Assembly (NCBI GenBank): GCA_963667505.2
Contig: OY763490.2
Coordinates: 1,116,001-1,180,000, forward strand
DNA from: Aldehydirespirator sp963667505
Lineage (GTDB): Bacteria; Actinomycetota; Acidimicrobiia; Acidimicrobiales; Aldehydirespiratoraceae
Reading direction: 5' to 3'
DNA: 64,000 bases
Within the stretch, counting starts at the first letter, position 1; each line of letters opens with the position of its first letter. The notes below the pieces were generated by a model. It was not told where the DNA came from. It was given only the letters and a program-made list of their open reading frames with translations, and did not search any database. Below, piece after piece: positions 7,297 through 16,419 of the stretch. The translations under genes were made by a program, and so were the position numbers.

Positions 7297-9228
7297 GTGG
7301 ACACCGGGCAGATCGACGGCCTGCTCGACGCGGCGGACTTGCCGAGCCTGCTGGCGGCGCTGGCCTGGGCCACCGGCGACCCCGAACTGGCTCCAGACGA
7401 CCTGTGGCTCGACCCGGCGCGGGCGCTGGAACCCCACGACGGATGGGACGAGGCGCAGCTCATGCGGGCCCGAACCCTGGCGACTGCCGGCATTCGGCGC
7501 TGCCTCGACGGTGAGGCGGGCAGCGGCCCCGCGGCACACGACGATGCGCTCACGCGGAGGCTTGTCGGCTGGTTGAGTGGCGCCGACCTCGACGACGGCT
7601 ACCGGGCGATGCTCACCGAGGAGCTAGCCATAGACGGCGACGCCCGGGCGCCCCAGCCCATCGACGCCCGAGCCTGGCCCGCAGCGGCATCAGCGGACCA
7701 TCCGGTGGCCATCATCGGCGCGGGGCTGTCGGGGATACTGGCCGCGCACCGCCTCCAGCAGGCGGGCGTCGATTGCGTGGTGCTCGACAAGAACGCCGAG
7801 GTGGGCGGGACCTGGCTGGAGAACTCCTATCCCGGCTGCCGGGTGGACGTGTTCAACCACGTCTACAGCTACTCGTGCGCGCAGCGGCCCGACTGGCCCG
7901 AGTACCACTCCAGCCAGCAGGTGCTGCGCGACTACTTCGGCGACTGCGCCACCCGGTGGGGAATCCGCGACCGCATCCGCTTCGGAACCCGCGTCGAGGC
8001 GCTGGCCTGGAACGACGCCGCCAAGCACTGGACCATCCGCCTGCGCCGCGTCGGCACCGACGGTTCGGGTGCCTCCCGAGCCGAGCCGGAGACCATCACG
8101 GCGGGTGCCGTCGTCTCCGCGGTAGGCCAGCTCAACCGGCCGCTGGTCCCCGACATCGACGGTGTCGAGCACTTCGCAGGCGAGCGGTTCCACAGCTCGG
8201 CGTGGCGCCACGACATCGACTGGAGCGACAAGCGGGCAGCGGTCATCGGCACGGGCGCCAGCGCGCTGCAGTTCATCCCGTGGCTGGCCGAGCACGCCGC
8301 GCAGCTCACCGTGTTCCAGCGCACCCCGCCGTGGCTGATACCCCGTCCGCTGTACCACGAGCCGCTGGCGGCCGGGCTGCTGCGGCTCTTCGAGTTGGTG
8401 CCGAAGTACCACCACTGGTTCCGGCTCCGGCTGTTCTGGTGCACCCACGAGGGCACCGTCGCGATGCTGCGCCGCGATCCGGCTTGGGGCGGCCCGCTGG
8501 AGCAGGCGGTCAGTTCCCGCAACGATGAGACGCGCCGCCTGCTCACCCTTTACTTGCAGTCGGAGTTCAAGGACCGCCCCGACCTGCTGGCCCAGGTCGT
8601 CCCGGACTACCCGGTCGGTGCCAAGCGAGTCGTGCTCGACAACGGCATCTGGGCAAAGACCCTGAAGCGGCCCGATGTGGAACTCGTCTCGACCGCAATC
8701 GACCGCATCGAGCCCCGAGGCGTGCTCGGCGCCGACGGGCGCCTGCACGAAGCCGACGTGATCGTCTACGGCACCGGCTTTCGCGCCTCGGAGTTCCTCA
8801 TGCCGATGCAGGTGACGGGCCGGGGCGGCGTCGACCTGCACGACGCCTGGGACGGCGACGCCCGGGCCTACAACGGCGTGTGCGTGCCCGGCTTCCCCAA
8901 CCTGTTCTGTGTGTACGGCCCCAACACCAACATCGTCATCAACGGCAGCATCATCTACTTCTCGGAGTGCGCGGTGAACTACGCCGTCGAAAGCCTGCGC
9001 TTCCTCGCCGAGCAGGGTGCCGCCGCGATGGACTGCCGACACGAGTCGTACCACCGCTACGCGGCGCGCATGGACGAGCACAACGCGCAGATGGCCTGGG
9101 GCATCTCATCGGTCAACAGCTGGTACAAGAACGCCAAGGGCCGCGTTACCCAGAACTGGCCGCTGCCCTTGATCGACTACTGGCGCCAGACCCGCCGCCT
9201 CGACCCCGCCGACTTCGAGCTGCTGTAG
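7297..9228 (+). CDS. Flavin-containing Baeyer-Villiger-type monooxygenase
   Basis: 643 aa. The first Rossmann motif is IIGAGLSGILAA (about residue 133) and the second VIGTGASALQF (about 313). The Baeyer-Villiger fingerprint FxGxxxHxxxW is intact as FAGERFHSSAW (about 290). The roughly 125-residue N-terminal extension and total length match 4-hydroxyacetophenone monooxygenase rather than cyclohexanone monooxygenase. It would insert one oxygen of O2 into a ketone using NADPH and FAD. The substrate is unknown. GTG 7297 is the start; no Shine-Dalgarno is evident beyond a G run. Cytosolic; no signal peptide. Confidence 0.87.
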   Translation: MDTGQIDGLLDAADLPSLLAALAWATGDPELAPDDLWLDPARALEPHDGWDEAQLMRARTLATAGIRRCLDGEAGSGPAAHDDALTRRLVGWLSGADLDDGYRAMLTEELAIDGDARAPQPIDARAWPAAASADHPVAIIGAGLSGILAAHRLQQAGVDCVVLDKNAEVGGTWLENSYPGCRVDVFNHVYSYSCAQRPDWPEYHSSQQVLRDYFGDCATRWGIRDRIRFGTRVEALAWNDAAKHWTIRLRRVGTDGSGASRAEPETITAGAVVSAVGQLNRPLVPDIDGVEHFAGERFHSSAWRHDIDWSDKRAAVIGTGASALQFIPWLAEHAAQLTVFQRTPPWLIPRPLYHEPLAAGLLRLFELVPKYHHWFRLRLFWCTHEGTVAMLRRDPAWGGPLEQAVSSRNDETRRLLTLYLQSEFKDRPDLLAQVVPDYPVGAKRVVLDNGIWAKTLKRPDVELVSTAIDRIEPRGVLGADGRLHEADVIVYGTGFRASEFLMPMQVTGRGGVDLHDAWDGDARAYNGVCVPGFPNLFCVYGPNTNIVINGSIIYFSECAVNYAVESLRFLAEQGAAAMDCRHESYHRYAARMDEHNAQMAWGISSVNSWYKNAKGRVTQNWPLPLIDYWRQTRRLDPADFELL

Positions 9229-9322
9229 CTGGTCACCTCCTGAGCGGCGCCCCAGTCCCCTCTGTCTTCCCGGGCCTCTTGGGCTCCTCCGGCTCAGGCT
9301 GCTCCAGATGCACGGCTCGGGC

Positions 9323-12139
9323 TCAGCCGGTGTTGCGCATGCCGGCGGCCACGCCGTTGACCGTCAGCAGCAGGGTGCGCAGCAGCAGCTCGTCCTCGTC
9401 GGCGCTGGCGGCCAGGCCGCGGCGGCGGCGGTCGAGCAGGTCGGCCTGCAGGACGTTGATGGGGTCGAGGTAGGCGTCGCGCACCGCCAGGGTGCGGCGC
9501 AGGATCGGCAGGTCCTCCAGCAGGCCCCGGCCGGTGAGGGCGGCCACCTCGGCCACCGTGCGGTCGTACTCGGCGCACACCGCGTCGAAATGGCCGTGCA
9601 GCGCCGGATCGACCAGGGTGGCCACGTAGTGGCGGGCGATGGCCAGGTCGGTCTTGAACAGCGTCATCTCCACGTTCGACAAGAACGTGCGGAAGAACTG
9701 CCAGCGCTCGTACATGTCATCGAGGTCCGGGCCCATGCCCGCGGCGCGGGCCGCGGCCAGCCCCGAGCCGACGCCGAACCAGCCCGGCACGAGCTGGCGC
9801 GACTGGGTCCAGCCGAACACCCAGGGGATGGCCCGCAGGCCCTCTAGCCCCTCGTCAGCCTGGCTGCGGCGGGCCGGGCGGGAGCCGATGTTCATCTCGG
9901 CCAGCTCCTCCACCGGCGTGGACGTCCTGAAGTACTCGACAAAGCCGGGGGCCTGCAGGAAGGCCCGGTAGGCGTCGTAGGACGCGCCGGAGGCGACCTC
10001 CATCACCTGGTCCCAGCAACGGGTGACGGCCGGGTCGTTGCGGGGCGACCGGTGCGAGATGGACGCCTCGACCACGGCCGCGAAGGCCAGGTCGAGGTTG
10101 CGGTGGGCCAGCCGGGGAAGCCCGTACTTGTCGGCGATGACCTCGCCCTGCTCGGTGATCTTGACCGATCCGCTCACCGAGCCCGGCGGCAGGCCCAGGA
10201 TCGAGGCGTGGGTGGGCCCACCGCCCCGCCCGACGGTGCCGCCGCGGCCGTGGAACACGGTCATCTGCACCCCGGTGGCCGCTGAGACCTCGGCGATGGC
10301 CCGCAGCGCCTTGTGGATCTCCCACTGGGAGGTGGTGATGCCGCCGTCCTTGTTGGAATCTGAGTAGCCGACCATCACCTCCTGCGTGCCGCCTCGCAGC
10401 TCGACCAGGCGGCGGTAGGGCACCGTCTCCAGCAGCTCGCGCAGGACCGGCCCGACGGCCCGCAGGTCCTCGATCGTCTCGAACAGCGGCACGAACCCGA
10501 GCCGGACCACCCCAGCGCCCAGGTCCACGAGCCCAGCCTCCCGGGCCAGCGCGGCCGGGGCCAGCAGGTCGTCGGCGCCCCGGGTCATCGACACGATGTA
10601 GCTCTGCACGATCTGGTCGCCCCGGGCGTCCATCTCGCGGCGCAGCACTCGGAACAGCTCCAGCACGCCCTCGGCGTCAGCGTCCAAGCGCCGTCCGGGC
10701 AGCGCCAGCGGCCGGGGTCCGTCCAGCTCCCCGGCGAGAAGGGCGGCCCGCTCGGCACCGGAAAGGGCGCCGTAGTCGATCTCCAGCGGCTCGAACAGGC
10801 TTGCCAGCGCCCGGTGGTGGCGCTCGGAGTGTTCCCGTACGTCCAACGTGGCGAGATCGAAGCCGATCATGGCCACCACCCGCCGTACCCGAGCCAGTCG
10901 GCCCCGGGCCAGCAGCCCTCCCTGGTTGGCCTCCAGCGACCCGGCGATCACGGCCAGGTCGCGGCCTAGGTCGTCGGCTGAGCGGTAGGCGGCCGGGCCC
11001 GGCACCGGCCTCGCCGCATCGAGCAGGCGCCGGTGGATCACCGCCAGGCGCTGCCGGTAGGGCTCGCCCGCGCTGAGCGTGTCGAACCGGGCCGTCAGTT
11101 CTGGGAACTTCCGGCGGTCGGCCTCCAGCGCGTCGGCCAGCTCCAAGGAGATGCCGGTGACCGCCAGCCCGACGCTCAGCTCCGACGACAGTCCCTCGAT
11201 CTCGTCCACCAGGATGCGCAGGGCCCGCTGGCGCTGGAACTCCAGCACCTTCACGGTGGTGGCCGGCGTGACGTTGGGATTGCCGTCGCGGTCGCCGCCC
11301 ACCCACGAGCCGAAGCGCACCGGCGAGCGGTCGGGGTCGAGCCCGCCGCCGAGGGAGGCCAGCGCGGCGTCGATGTCGTCGAGCAGCTCGGGCACGCCCT
11401 GCACCGCGATCTCGGTCAGGAAGTAGAGGATCGACCGGGCCTCGTCCACCGGGTCGGGCCGCTGGCGGCGCAGCTCGTCGGTCTGCCAGATGGCGTCGAT
11501 CAGCTCGTCCATCCGGCGGTCGGCCCGGCGGCGTGCCGTGTCGTCCGCGCCGGTGAGGGCCCGCTGCTCGATGAGGCTGGAGATCTCGGCCAGCTTGTCG
11601 AGGATCGAGCGGCGCGACGCCTCGGTGGGATGGGCGGTGAACACCGGCCGCAGCTCGGTCGAGTTGACGGTCGAGACGATCTCGTCGTCGGCGAAGCCCA
11701 TGCGGCGCAGCCGGCCCACCATCTCGCCGAAGCGGTTGGCGCCCGCGGCCCGCTTCTCGGTCAGGTCGTCGATGCGGTGCACCTGCTCGGCGGTGTTGGC
11801 CAGGTGGAAGTAGACGGTGAAGGCCCGGGCCAGCAGACCGGCGTCGGCGACGTCCACTCCGGCCAGCAGCTCGGCCAGGGCGGTGCTGTCCTCGTCGCTG
11901 CGGCGCAGGCCGCGGGCCAGGCGGCGCACTTGCTCGACCCGCTCCAGAAGTCCGGGCCCGTGCTGGCGGACCAGCGCGTCGCCGAGCTGGGCGCCCAGGC
12001 GCCGGATGTCGCGTCGCAGGGCCGAGTCGACTTCGTTGACCACGCCGTCGAGCGGCTGCTCCGCGGCTCCTGCTGCCGTCTCTGGGCCTGCTCCGCCGCC
12101 GTCTGGATGCTGCGCCGCGGCGGCCGACGTCATGTCCAT
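9323..12139 (-). CDS. ppc: Phosphoenolpyruvate carboxylase
   Basis: About 938 aa, the usual length. It carboxylates PEP to oxaloacetate to refill the TCA cycle. Visible marks are VFTAHPTEASRRS with the catalytic His, GSWVGGDRDGNP, VMVGYSDSNKDGG, FHGRGGTVGRGGGP and the C-terminal end at RNTG that anchors the allosteric site. Start ATG 12139 is chosen because conserved sequence begins soon after; a second ATG lies two codons later. It follows the MenJ-like reductase on the same strand with a 17-bp gap, so the two are probably cotranscribed. Confidence 0.96.
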   Translation of the reverse strand: MDMTSAAAAQHPDGGGAGPETAAGAAEQPLDGVVNEVDSALRRDIRRLGAQLGDALVRQHGPGLLERVEQVRRLARGLRRSDEDSTALAELLAGVDVADAGLLARAFTVYFHLANTAEQVHRIDDLTEKRAAGANRFGEMVGRLRRMGFADDEIVSTVNSTELRPVFTAHPTEASRRSILDKLAEISSLIEQRALTGADDTARRRADRRMDELIDAIWQTDELRRQRPDPVDEARSILYFLTEIAVQGVPELLDDIDAALASLGGGLDPDRSPVRFGSWVGGDRDGNPNVTPATTVKVLEFQRQRALRILVDEIEGLSSELSVGLAVTGISLELADALEADRRKFPELTARFDTLSAGEPYRQRLAVIHRRLLDAARPVPGPAAYRSADDLGRDLAVIAGSLEANQGGLLARGRLARVRRVVAMIGFDLATLDVREHSERHHRALASLFEPLEIDYGALSGAERAALLAGELDGPRPLALPGRRLDADAEGVLELFRVLRREMDARGDQIVQSYIVSMTRGADDLLAPAALAREAGLVDLGAGVVRLGFVPLFETIEDLRAVGPVLRELLETVPYRRLVELRGGTQEVMVGYSDSNKDGGITTSQWEIHKALRAIAEVSAATGVQMTVFHGRGGTVGRGGGPTHASILGLPPGSVSGSVKITEQGEVIADKYGLPRLAHRNLDLAFAAVVEASISHRSPRNDPAVTRCWDQVMEVASGASYDAYRAFLQAPGFVEYFRTSTPVEELAEMNIGSRPARRSQADEGLEGLRAIPWVFGWTQSRQLVPGWFGVGSGLAAARAAGMGPDLDDMYERWQFFRTFLSNVEMTLFKTDLAIARHYVATLVDPALHGHFDAVCAEYDRTVAEVAALTGRGLLEDLPILRRTLAVRDAYLDPINVLQADLLDRRRRGLAASADEDELLLRTLLLTVNGVAAGMRNTG

Positions 12140-12156
12140 GGCGTCTTGTCGGGCCG

Positions 12157-13389
12157 CTAGGCCGCGGCCCGGGTGCGGCGCAGCAGCGGATCGGCGAGCC
12201 TCAGGCCCCGGTCGGCCATCCCGAGCACCCGGGACGCCGTGCCGGGCGTGTCGCCGTCGATGAGGTTGCCCATCACCTGCAGGGTGATGTCGGCCACCGT
12301 CTGCGTGCCGACCGCGATGCGCAGGCCGTTGCGAAGGATCCAGGGATGGCCGATGAGGAAGCTGAAGCGGCGCCCGGTGCGCAGGAACCCGTCGAAGCGC
12401 TCCCCGAGCACCCGGTCGTAGACCGCCGCGGCGGTGGCCGGGTCGGCCAGGAACAGGTCGGCGAGCAGCATCCCCGACTCCAGCCCGTAGTCGATTCCCT
12501 CGCCGTTCATCGGGTTGACCAGTCCGGCGGCGTCCCCGACCGCGGCCCAGCCCCGGCCGTGGCGACGCACCGCGCTCATCGGCAGCCGCCAGGCCCTGGG
12601 CCGCTCCAGGTACTCGCCGAGCTCCCACTCGTCGGCCACCAGGCCGCGGTAGTCGTCCAGCAGCCGGTTGAGGTTCAGGTCGCGGAAGCCCTTCATCGTC
12701 GACATCGACCCGGCCCCGATGTTCACCGTGCCGTCGCCGGCGGGGAACATCCAACCGTAGCCGGGCACCCATCCGCCGTCGGCGCCTCGCAGGGTGAGGC
12801 ACGCCTCCAGGAAGTGGTCGCCGTGGCGCGGACTGGGGGCGTAGGTGCGGATCGCCAGGCCGAAGGGCTCCGATGCCACCCTCTCAGCGCCGAGCATCCG
12901 AGCCGCCGCGCCGGGCGCCCCCGCGGCCACAGCCACGAGTTCGGCCTTCCAGCAGGCCGCGCCGTCGACTTCGCGCACACCCACTACCGTGCCGTCGTCG
13001 GCCAAGGCCGGCAGCACCTCGGTGTTCCAGACGATCTCGGCTCCGGCTGCCACCGCGGCATCGACCAGATGCTTGTCGAGGGCTCGTCGGGGCCAGACCG
13101 CGCCGTGAGGGCCGAAGCGGCCGTTGCCGGGCCAGAGGAGCTCGCGCCTGGTGGCGCCCGCGATCATGCGGAGGCCGTCGATTCGGTGGGCGCCGTCAAG
13201 CTCGATGTCCAAGTCGGCCAGGGCGGCCACCGCCCTCGGCGTGAGGCCGTCGCCGCACACCTTGTCGCGGCCCGGCGGGCCCTTCTCGAACACCGTCACC
13301 CGGGCGCCTCCTCGGGCGGCCCTGATGGCGGTGGCGGCGCCGGCCGGACCGGCGCCGATGACAGCCAGATCGCAGCGGGCCGGGGTCAC
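12157..13389 (-). CDS. Geranylgeranyl reductase family FAD oxidoreductase, MenJ-like
   Basis: 410 aa flavoprotein. N-terminal Rossmann motif VIGAGPAGAATA, then KVCGDGLTPRAV typical of geranylgeranyl reductases, PGYGWMFPAGDGTVNIG, and the second FAD motif VGDAAGLVNPMNGEGIDYGLE. The pattern closely follows mycobacterial MenJ, which saturates one isoprene unit of menaquinone; archaeal-type lipid saturation is the other family role. Start is GTG 13389. Peripheral membrane association is expected from the lipid substrate but no transmembrane segment is seen. Confidence 0.85.
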   Translation of the reverse strand: MTPARCDLAVIGAGPAGAATAIRAARGGARVTVFEKGPPGRDKVCGDGLTPRAVAALADLDIELDGAHRIDGLRMIAGATRRELLWPGNGRFGPHGAVWPRRALDKHLVDAAVAAGAEIVWNTEVLPALADDGTVVGVREVDGAACWKAELVAVAAGAPGAAARMLGAERVASEPFGLAIRTYAPSPRHGDHFLEACLTLRGADGGWVPGYGWMFPAGDGTVNIGAGSMSTMKGFRDLNLNRLLDDYRGLVADEWELGEYLERPRAWRLPMSAVRRHGRGWAAVGDAAGLVNPMNGEGIDYGLESGMLLADLFLADPATAAAVYDRVLGERFDGFLRTGRRFSFLIGHPWILRNGLRIAVGTQTVADITLQVMGNLIDGDTPGTASRVLGMADRGLRLADPLLRRTRAAA

Positions 13390-13548
13390 ACCCGCGTCGG
13401 GCGACCGGAGTGGCGACGGCGTTCCGTGAGCCCGCCGGCCATGGGCGCGCCGGTCACAGCCGCACCCGCGGCCGTCGAGGAGCGGAGTCGACGCCCTGGG
13501 AGTCCGGTCGCGACGGGATGCAGCGACGCCACCCGGTCCTCGTGCCCG

Positions 13549-14448
13549 CTAGTGGGCGTGGGGCCCGTGGCCCTGGTGGCCGTGCTGGTGGTGGCCCCGG
13601 TGGCTGTGATCGTGGCCGTGGCTGTGGCCGTGGCTGTGCCCGTGGCCGTGATGGTCGCGGCCGTGATGGTCGTGGCCGCCGTGGACGCCGTGGTCGTGGC
13701 CGTGATGGTCGTGGCCTTCGAGCAAGATCAGACCCTGATCGTGGTCGTGGCCTGCATGGCCCCCCAGCCGGGCTCCGAACGCCTCCCTCAGCCGCTCCTG
13801 GGTGAGCATCTTCCGAGGAGGTCCTGAGCCGACCAGCCGGTTGTCCAGCAGTATCACCGTGTCGCAGTGCCAGGCCTCCTCCATGTGATGGGTGGTGATG
13901 ATCACGATGGCGCCCCGCGACGAGTACTCCTCGATCATGTTCAGGATCCGATCCTGGCTGGGGATGTCGAGGCCGGTGACGGGCTCGTCGAGCATCATGA
14001 CTTCGGGCTCGGCCGACAGGGCTTGGGCGATCCTCACCCGCTGCTGCTGGCCACCGCTCAGGTCTCCGAAGCTGCGGCCGAGGAGCGGGGTCACGTCGAG
14101 TTGCTCGGCCGCCTCCTGCATGGCCGCCCGGTCGTCGCTCCGCAGCCTGCCCACCAGCCCGCGCTGGCGGTAGCGGCCCATGGCCAGCACTTCGCCTGCG
14201 GTGATCGGCATCCAGCAGGCGGGCAGGTGCTGGCAGACATAGGCGAGGTTCGCCGCCATTCCGCTGATCCGCCCCGACGTCGGCCTCTGCAGGCCCCCCA
14301 AGCACTCCAGCATCGTCGTCTTGCCCGACCCGTTGACGCCCATGACCGCGGTCGCCGTGCCCGGCTCGAAAGTGTGGGTCACGTCGTCGAGGGCGGTGAC
14401 CGACTCGAACTGGACGGTCAGATTCTCCACTTCGACTGCTGCCACCAC
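13549..14448 (-). CDS. Metal ABC transporter ATPase (ZnuC-like) with His-rich tail
   Basis: 299 aa. Walker A GVNGSGKTT, Q-loop, signature LSGGQQQR, Walker B MMLDEP and the H-switch TTHHMEEA are all intact, so the ATPase should be active. The last 72 residues contain 29 histidines in HD, HG and HS repeats, a metal-binding tail. The matching permease type is not adjacent but 12.4 kb away at 26837, next to a Fur/Zur-like palindrome; pairing is inferred. Start GTG 14448 has TAGCGT 6 nt upstream, so the transcript is probably leaderless, sharing its core promoter with the divergent dioxygenase gene. Confidence 0.87.
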   Translation of the reverse strand: MVAAVEVENLTVQFESVTALDDVTHTFEPGTATAVMGVNGSGKTTMLECLGGLQRPTSGRISGMAANLAYVCQHLPACWMPITAGEVLAMGRYRQRGLVGRLRSDDRAAMQEAAEQLDVTPLLGRSFGDLSGGQQQRVRIAQALSAEPEVMMLDEPVTGLDIPSQDRILNMIEEYSSRGAIVIITTHHMEEAWHCDTVILLDNRLVGSGPPRKMLTQERLREAFGARLGGHAGHDHDQGLILLEGHDHHGHDHGVHGGHDHHGRDHHGHGHSHGHSHGHDHSHRGHHQHGHQGHGPHAH

Positions 14449-14454
14449 GAGGCA

Positions 14455-14464
14455 ACGCTATATT
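14455..14464. promoter_or_regulatory. Overlapping divergent -10 elements
   Basis: The 10-mer ACGCTATATT holds TATATT for the + strand (14459-14464) and TAGCGT for the - strand (14460-14455), sharing the central TA. Each hexamer lies 6 nt from a start codon (ATG 14471 and GTG 14448). The whole intergenic gap is 22 bp, so both promoters must fit there. Confidence 0.55.
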
Positions 14465-14470
14465 CCGCAC

Positions 14471-15469
14471 ATGCCCGGCGCTACCACCGTTGCCTCGAAC
14501 GACGGCCGGGCCGACAGCTTCGAGCAGGCCGGGACGTCGGATCCGGCGGCGAGCATCCTGCCGCGCCGGGTGCAGATTGACCGCTACGGCATCGGCCTGG
14601 GGCCGTGGCCGCACTTGGCCGAGGAGCGGGCCCGGCTCGCCCGCCCCTCGTTCCGGTTCATCGACGTGCATCCGCAGGGCGCCACGCTGGGCGCCGAGGT
14701 GAGCGGCGTCGACCTCGGCGCCGACCTGGCCGACGACGTGACAGCCGAGATACGCCAGGCACTGCTCGACTACAAGGTGCTGGTGTTCCGGGACCAGCCG
14801 ATCACATCGGCTCAGCACGTGGCCTTCGCCCGCCGGTTCGGGGAGTTGGAGATCCATCCGTTCATCACCGGCAACACCCAGCATCCTGAGCTGGTGCGCT
14901 TCGAGAAGGGCGTCGACACCGGCGGTTTCGAGAACGGCTGGCATCACGACGTGACCTGGCGCGAGGTGCCTTCGATGGGGGCGATCCTGCACGCCATCCA
15001 GGTTCCGCCCACCGGCGGCGACACCCTGTTCGCCGACATGGGGGCGGCCTACGACGGGCTCGACGACGACCTCAAGGAGCGGATCGGCGGCCTCTTCGCA
15101 GTCCACGACTTCACGCTGGCGTTCAAGCGCCAGGTTCCCGAGGGCCAAGAGGCCGAGTTCCGGGCCCGCTACCCGCTGGTACACCATCCGGTGGTGTGCA
15201 CCCATCCGGAGACGGGCCGCAGGCTGATCTTCGTGAACTGCTACTTCACGTCCCACATCGACGGCATGGACACCGACGAGGGGATCGCTCTGATCAAGCA
15301 CCTGGCCGGCCAGGCCAGCGTGGTGGAGTACCAGTACCGGGTCCGCTGGGCGCCCGACACCGTCGTTTTCTGGGACAACCGCTCGGTGCAGCACTACGCG
15401 GCCAGCGACTACTACCCGGACGTGCGGATCATGGAGCGCGCCAGCATCGTGGGCACCCGCCCCGCCTGA
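14471..15469 (+). CDS. TauD/TfdA-family 2-oxoglutarate dioxygenase
   Basis: 332 aa. Fe(II)/2-oxoglutarate dioxygenase: the metal ligands HxD appear in GWHHDVTW and the distal His in NRSVQHYA, with the 2-OG-binding Arg expected in YPDVRIMER. VLVFRDQPIT and GGDTLFADM are typical family segments. Taurine, 2,4-D, sulfonate or alkylsulfate oxidation are family roles; no neighbour indicates the substrate. ATG 14471 is chosen because it lies 6 nt after TATATT; the open frame upstream overlaps the divergent ATPase gene. The stop region is partly duplicated downstream (15453-15575). Confidence 0.88.
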   Translation: MPGATTVASNDGRADSFEQAGTSDPAASILPRRVQIDRYGIGLGPWPHLAEERARLARPSFRFIDVHPQGATLGAEVSGVDLGADLADDVTAEIRQALLDYKVLVFRDQPITSAQHVAFARRFGELEIHPFITGNTQHPELVRFEKGVDTGGFENGWHHDVTWREVPSMGAILHAIQVPPTGGDTLFADMGAAYDGLDDDLKERIGGLFAVHDFTLAFKRQVPEGQEAEFRARYPLVHHPVVCTHPETGRRLIFVNCYFTSHIDGMDTDEGIALIKHLAGQASVVEYQYRVRWAPDTVVFWDNRSVQHYAASDYYPDVRIMERASIVGTRPA

Positions 15470-15575
15470 GCCACTGCGTCCGGCCCGGCACCCGCCGGGC
15501 ACCCGCACGCCTGAGACTGCACGCCCCGGGCACCCGGCACACTGAGACTGCACCCGCCGGGCACCCGCCCCGTCC
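15453..15575 (+). repeat. Imperfect tandem copies of the dioxygenase gene end
   Basis: The C-rich segment around the TGA stop (CACCCGC...CCTGAG...CTGC) recurs with TGAG at 15467, 15512 and 15543, spacings 45 and 31 bp. It fills the gap before the uracil-DNA glycosylase gene. Confidence 0.6.
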
Positions 15576-15594
15576 GGGGCGTACTGTGGCGGCC

Positions 15595-16269
15595 GTGGCG
15601 CCGAGGACCGACTGGAATCCGCTGCTCCGCAGCGAGTTCGACAAGGACTACTGGCACGACCTGCAGGACTTCGTGCGCGACGAGCGCAACCTGCACCGGG
15701 TGTTCCCGCCCCCCGACGAGGTGTTCGCGGCCCTGCACCTGACACCCCACGCGTCGGTGAAGGCGCTCATACTGGGCCAGGACCCGTACCACGGCCCCAG
15801 ACAGGCCCACGGCCTGTGCTTCTCGGTCCGCCGCGGCGTGCCCAAGCCGCCGTCGCTGGTGAACATCCTCACCGAGCTCAACGACGACATCGGCGCGCCC
15901 GTGCCCAGCCACGGCTCGCTCGAGCACTGGGCCCGCCAGGGCGTGCTGCTTCTCAACGCCACCCTCACGGTGAGAGCCCACCGAGCCGCCAGCCACCAGC
16001 GCAAGGGCTGGGAGCAGTTCACCGACGAGGTGATTCGGGTGGTGAACGACAAGCACGAGCGGGTGGTGTTCATACTGTGGGGCGCGTCGGCCCGGCGCAA
16101 GAAGTCGCTGGTGGACACGGCCCGCCACACGATCATCGAGTCGGCCCACCCCTCGCCGCTGTCGGCAGCGGGAGGCTTCTTCGGCAGCAGGCCCTTCAGC
16201 CGGGCCAACGAGGCACTGGTCGCGGCCGGACGCGAGCCCGTGGACTGGGCCATCCCCGAGCTCTCTTAG
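15595..16269 (+). CDS. ung: Uracil-DNA glycosylase, family 1
   Basis: 224 aa, normal size. Removes uracil from DNA to start base excision repair. The catalytic water-activating loop LGQDPYHGPRQAHG is complete and the DNA-intercalation loop is HPSPLSA. Start GTG 15595 is preferred over GTG 15586 because TACTGT (15582-15587) ends 7 nt before it, giving a leaderless transcript; the earlier GTG overlaps that hexamer. Another repair gene, ogt, follows 150 bp downstream. Confidence 0.95.
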   Translation: MAPRTDWNPLLRSEFDKDYWHDLQDFVRDERNLHRVFPPPDEVFAALHLTPHASVKALILGQDPYHGPRQAHGLCFSVRRGVPKPPSLVNILTELNDDIGAPVPSHGSLEHWARQGVLLLNATLTVRAHRAASHQRKGWEQFTDEVIRVVNDKHERVVFILWGASARRKKSLVDTARHTIIESAHPSPLSAAGGFFGSRPFSRANEALVAAGREPVDWAIPELS

Positions 16270-16419
16270 CACCGTTCCGGTACTGGACAGCAGCGGCGCG
16301 GCCAGCTCGGCGCTTGCGCCGCAGCGGCGTTCCCGTTACGGTCGGCTCCGAACCTTCATCAGTGTAATTCCAGCGCCGAGAACAGGCCGGAGAAGCGGAC
16401 CAGAGAACGGAGACGCCCC

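Noticed and set aside
13549..13770. Short repeats as a DNA element
   Set aside because: The GGCCGTG-type repeats simply encode the His-rich tail.
13454..15745. 763-aa open frame on the minus strand
   Set aside because: It overlaps two well-supported genes in other frames and is Arg/Pro-rich filler, typical of antisense frames in GC-rich DNA.
16308..16321. Terminator hairpin after ung
   Set aside because: CGGCGC-TT-GCGCCG has too small a loop and no T run.
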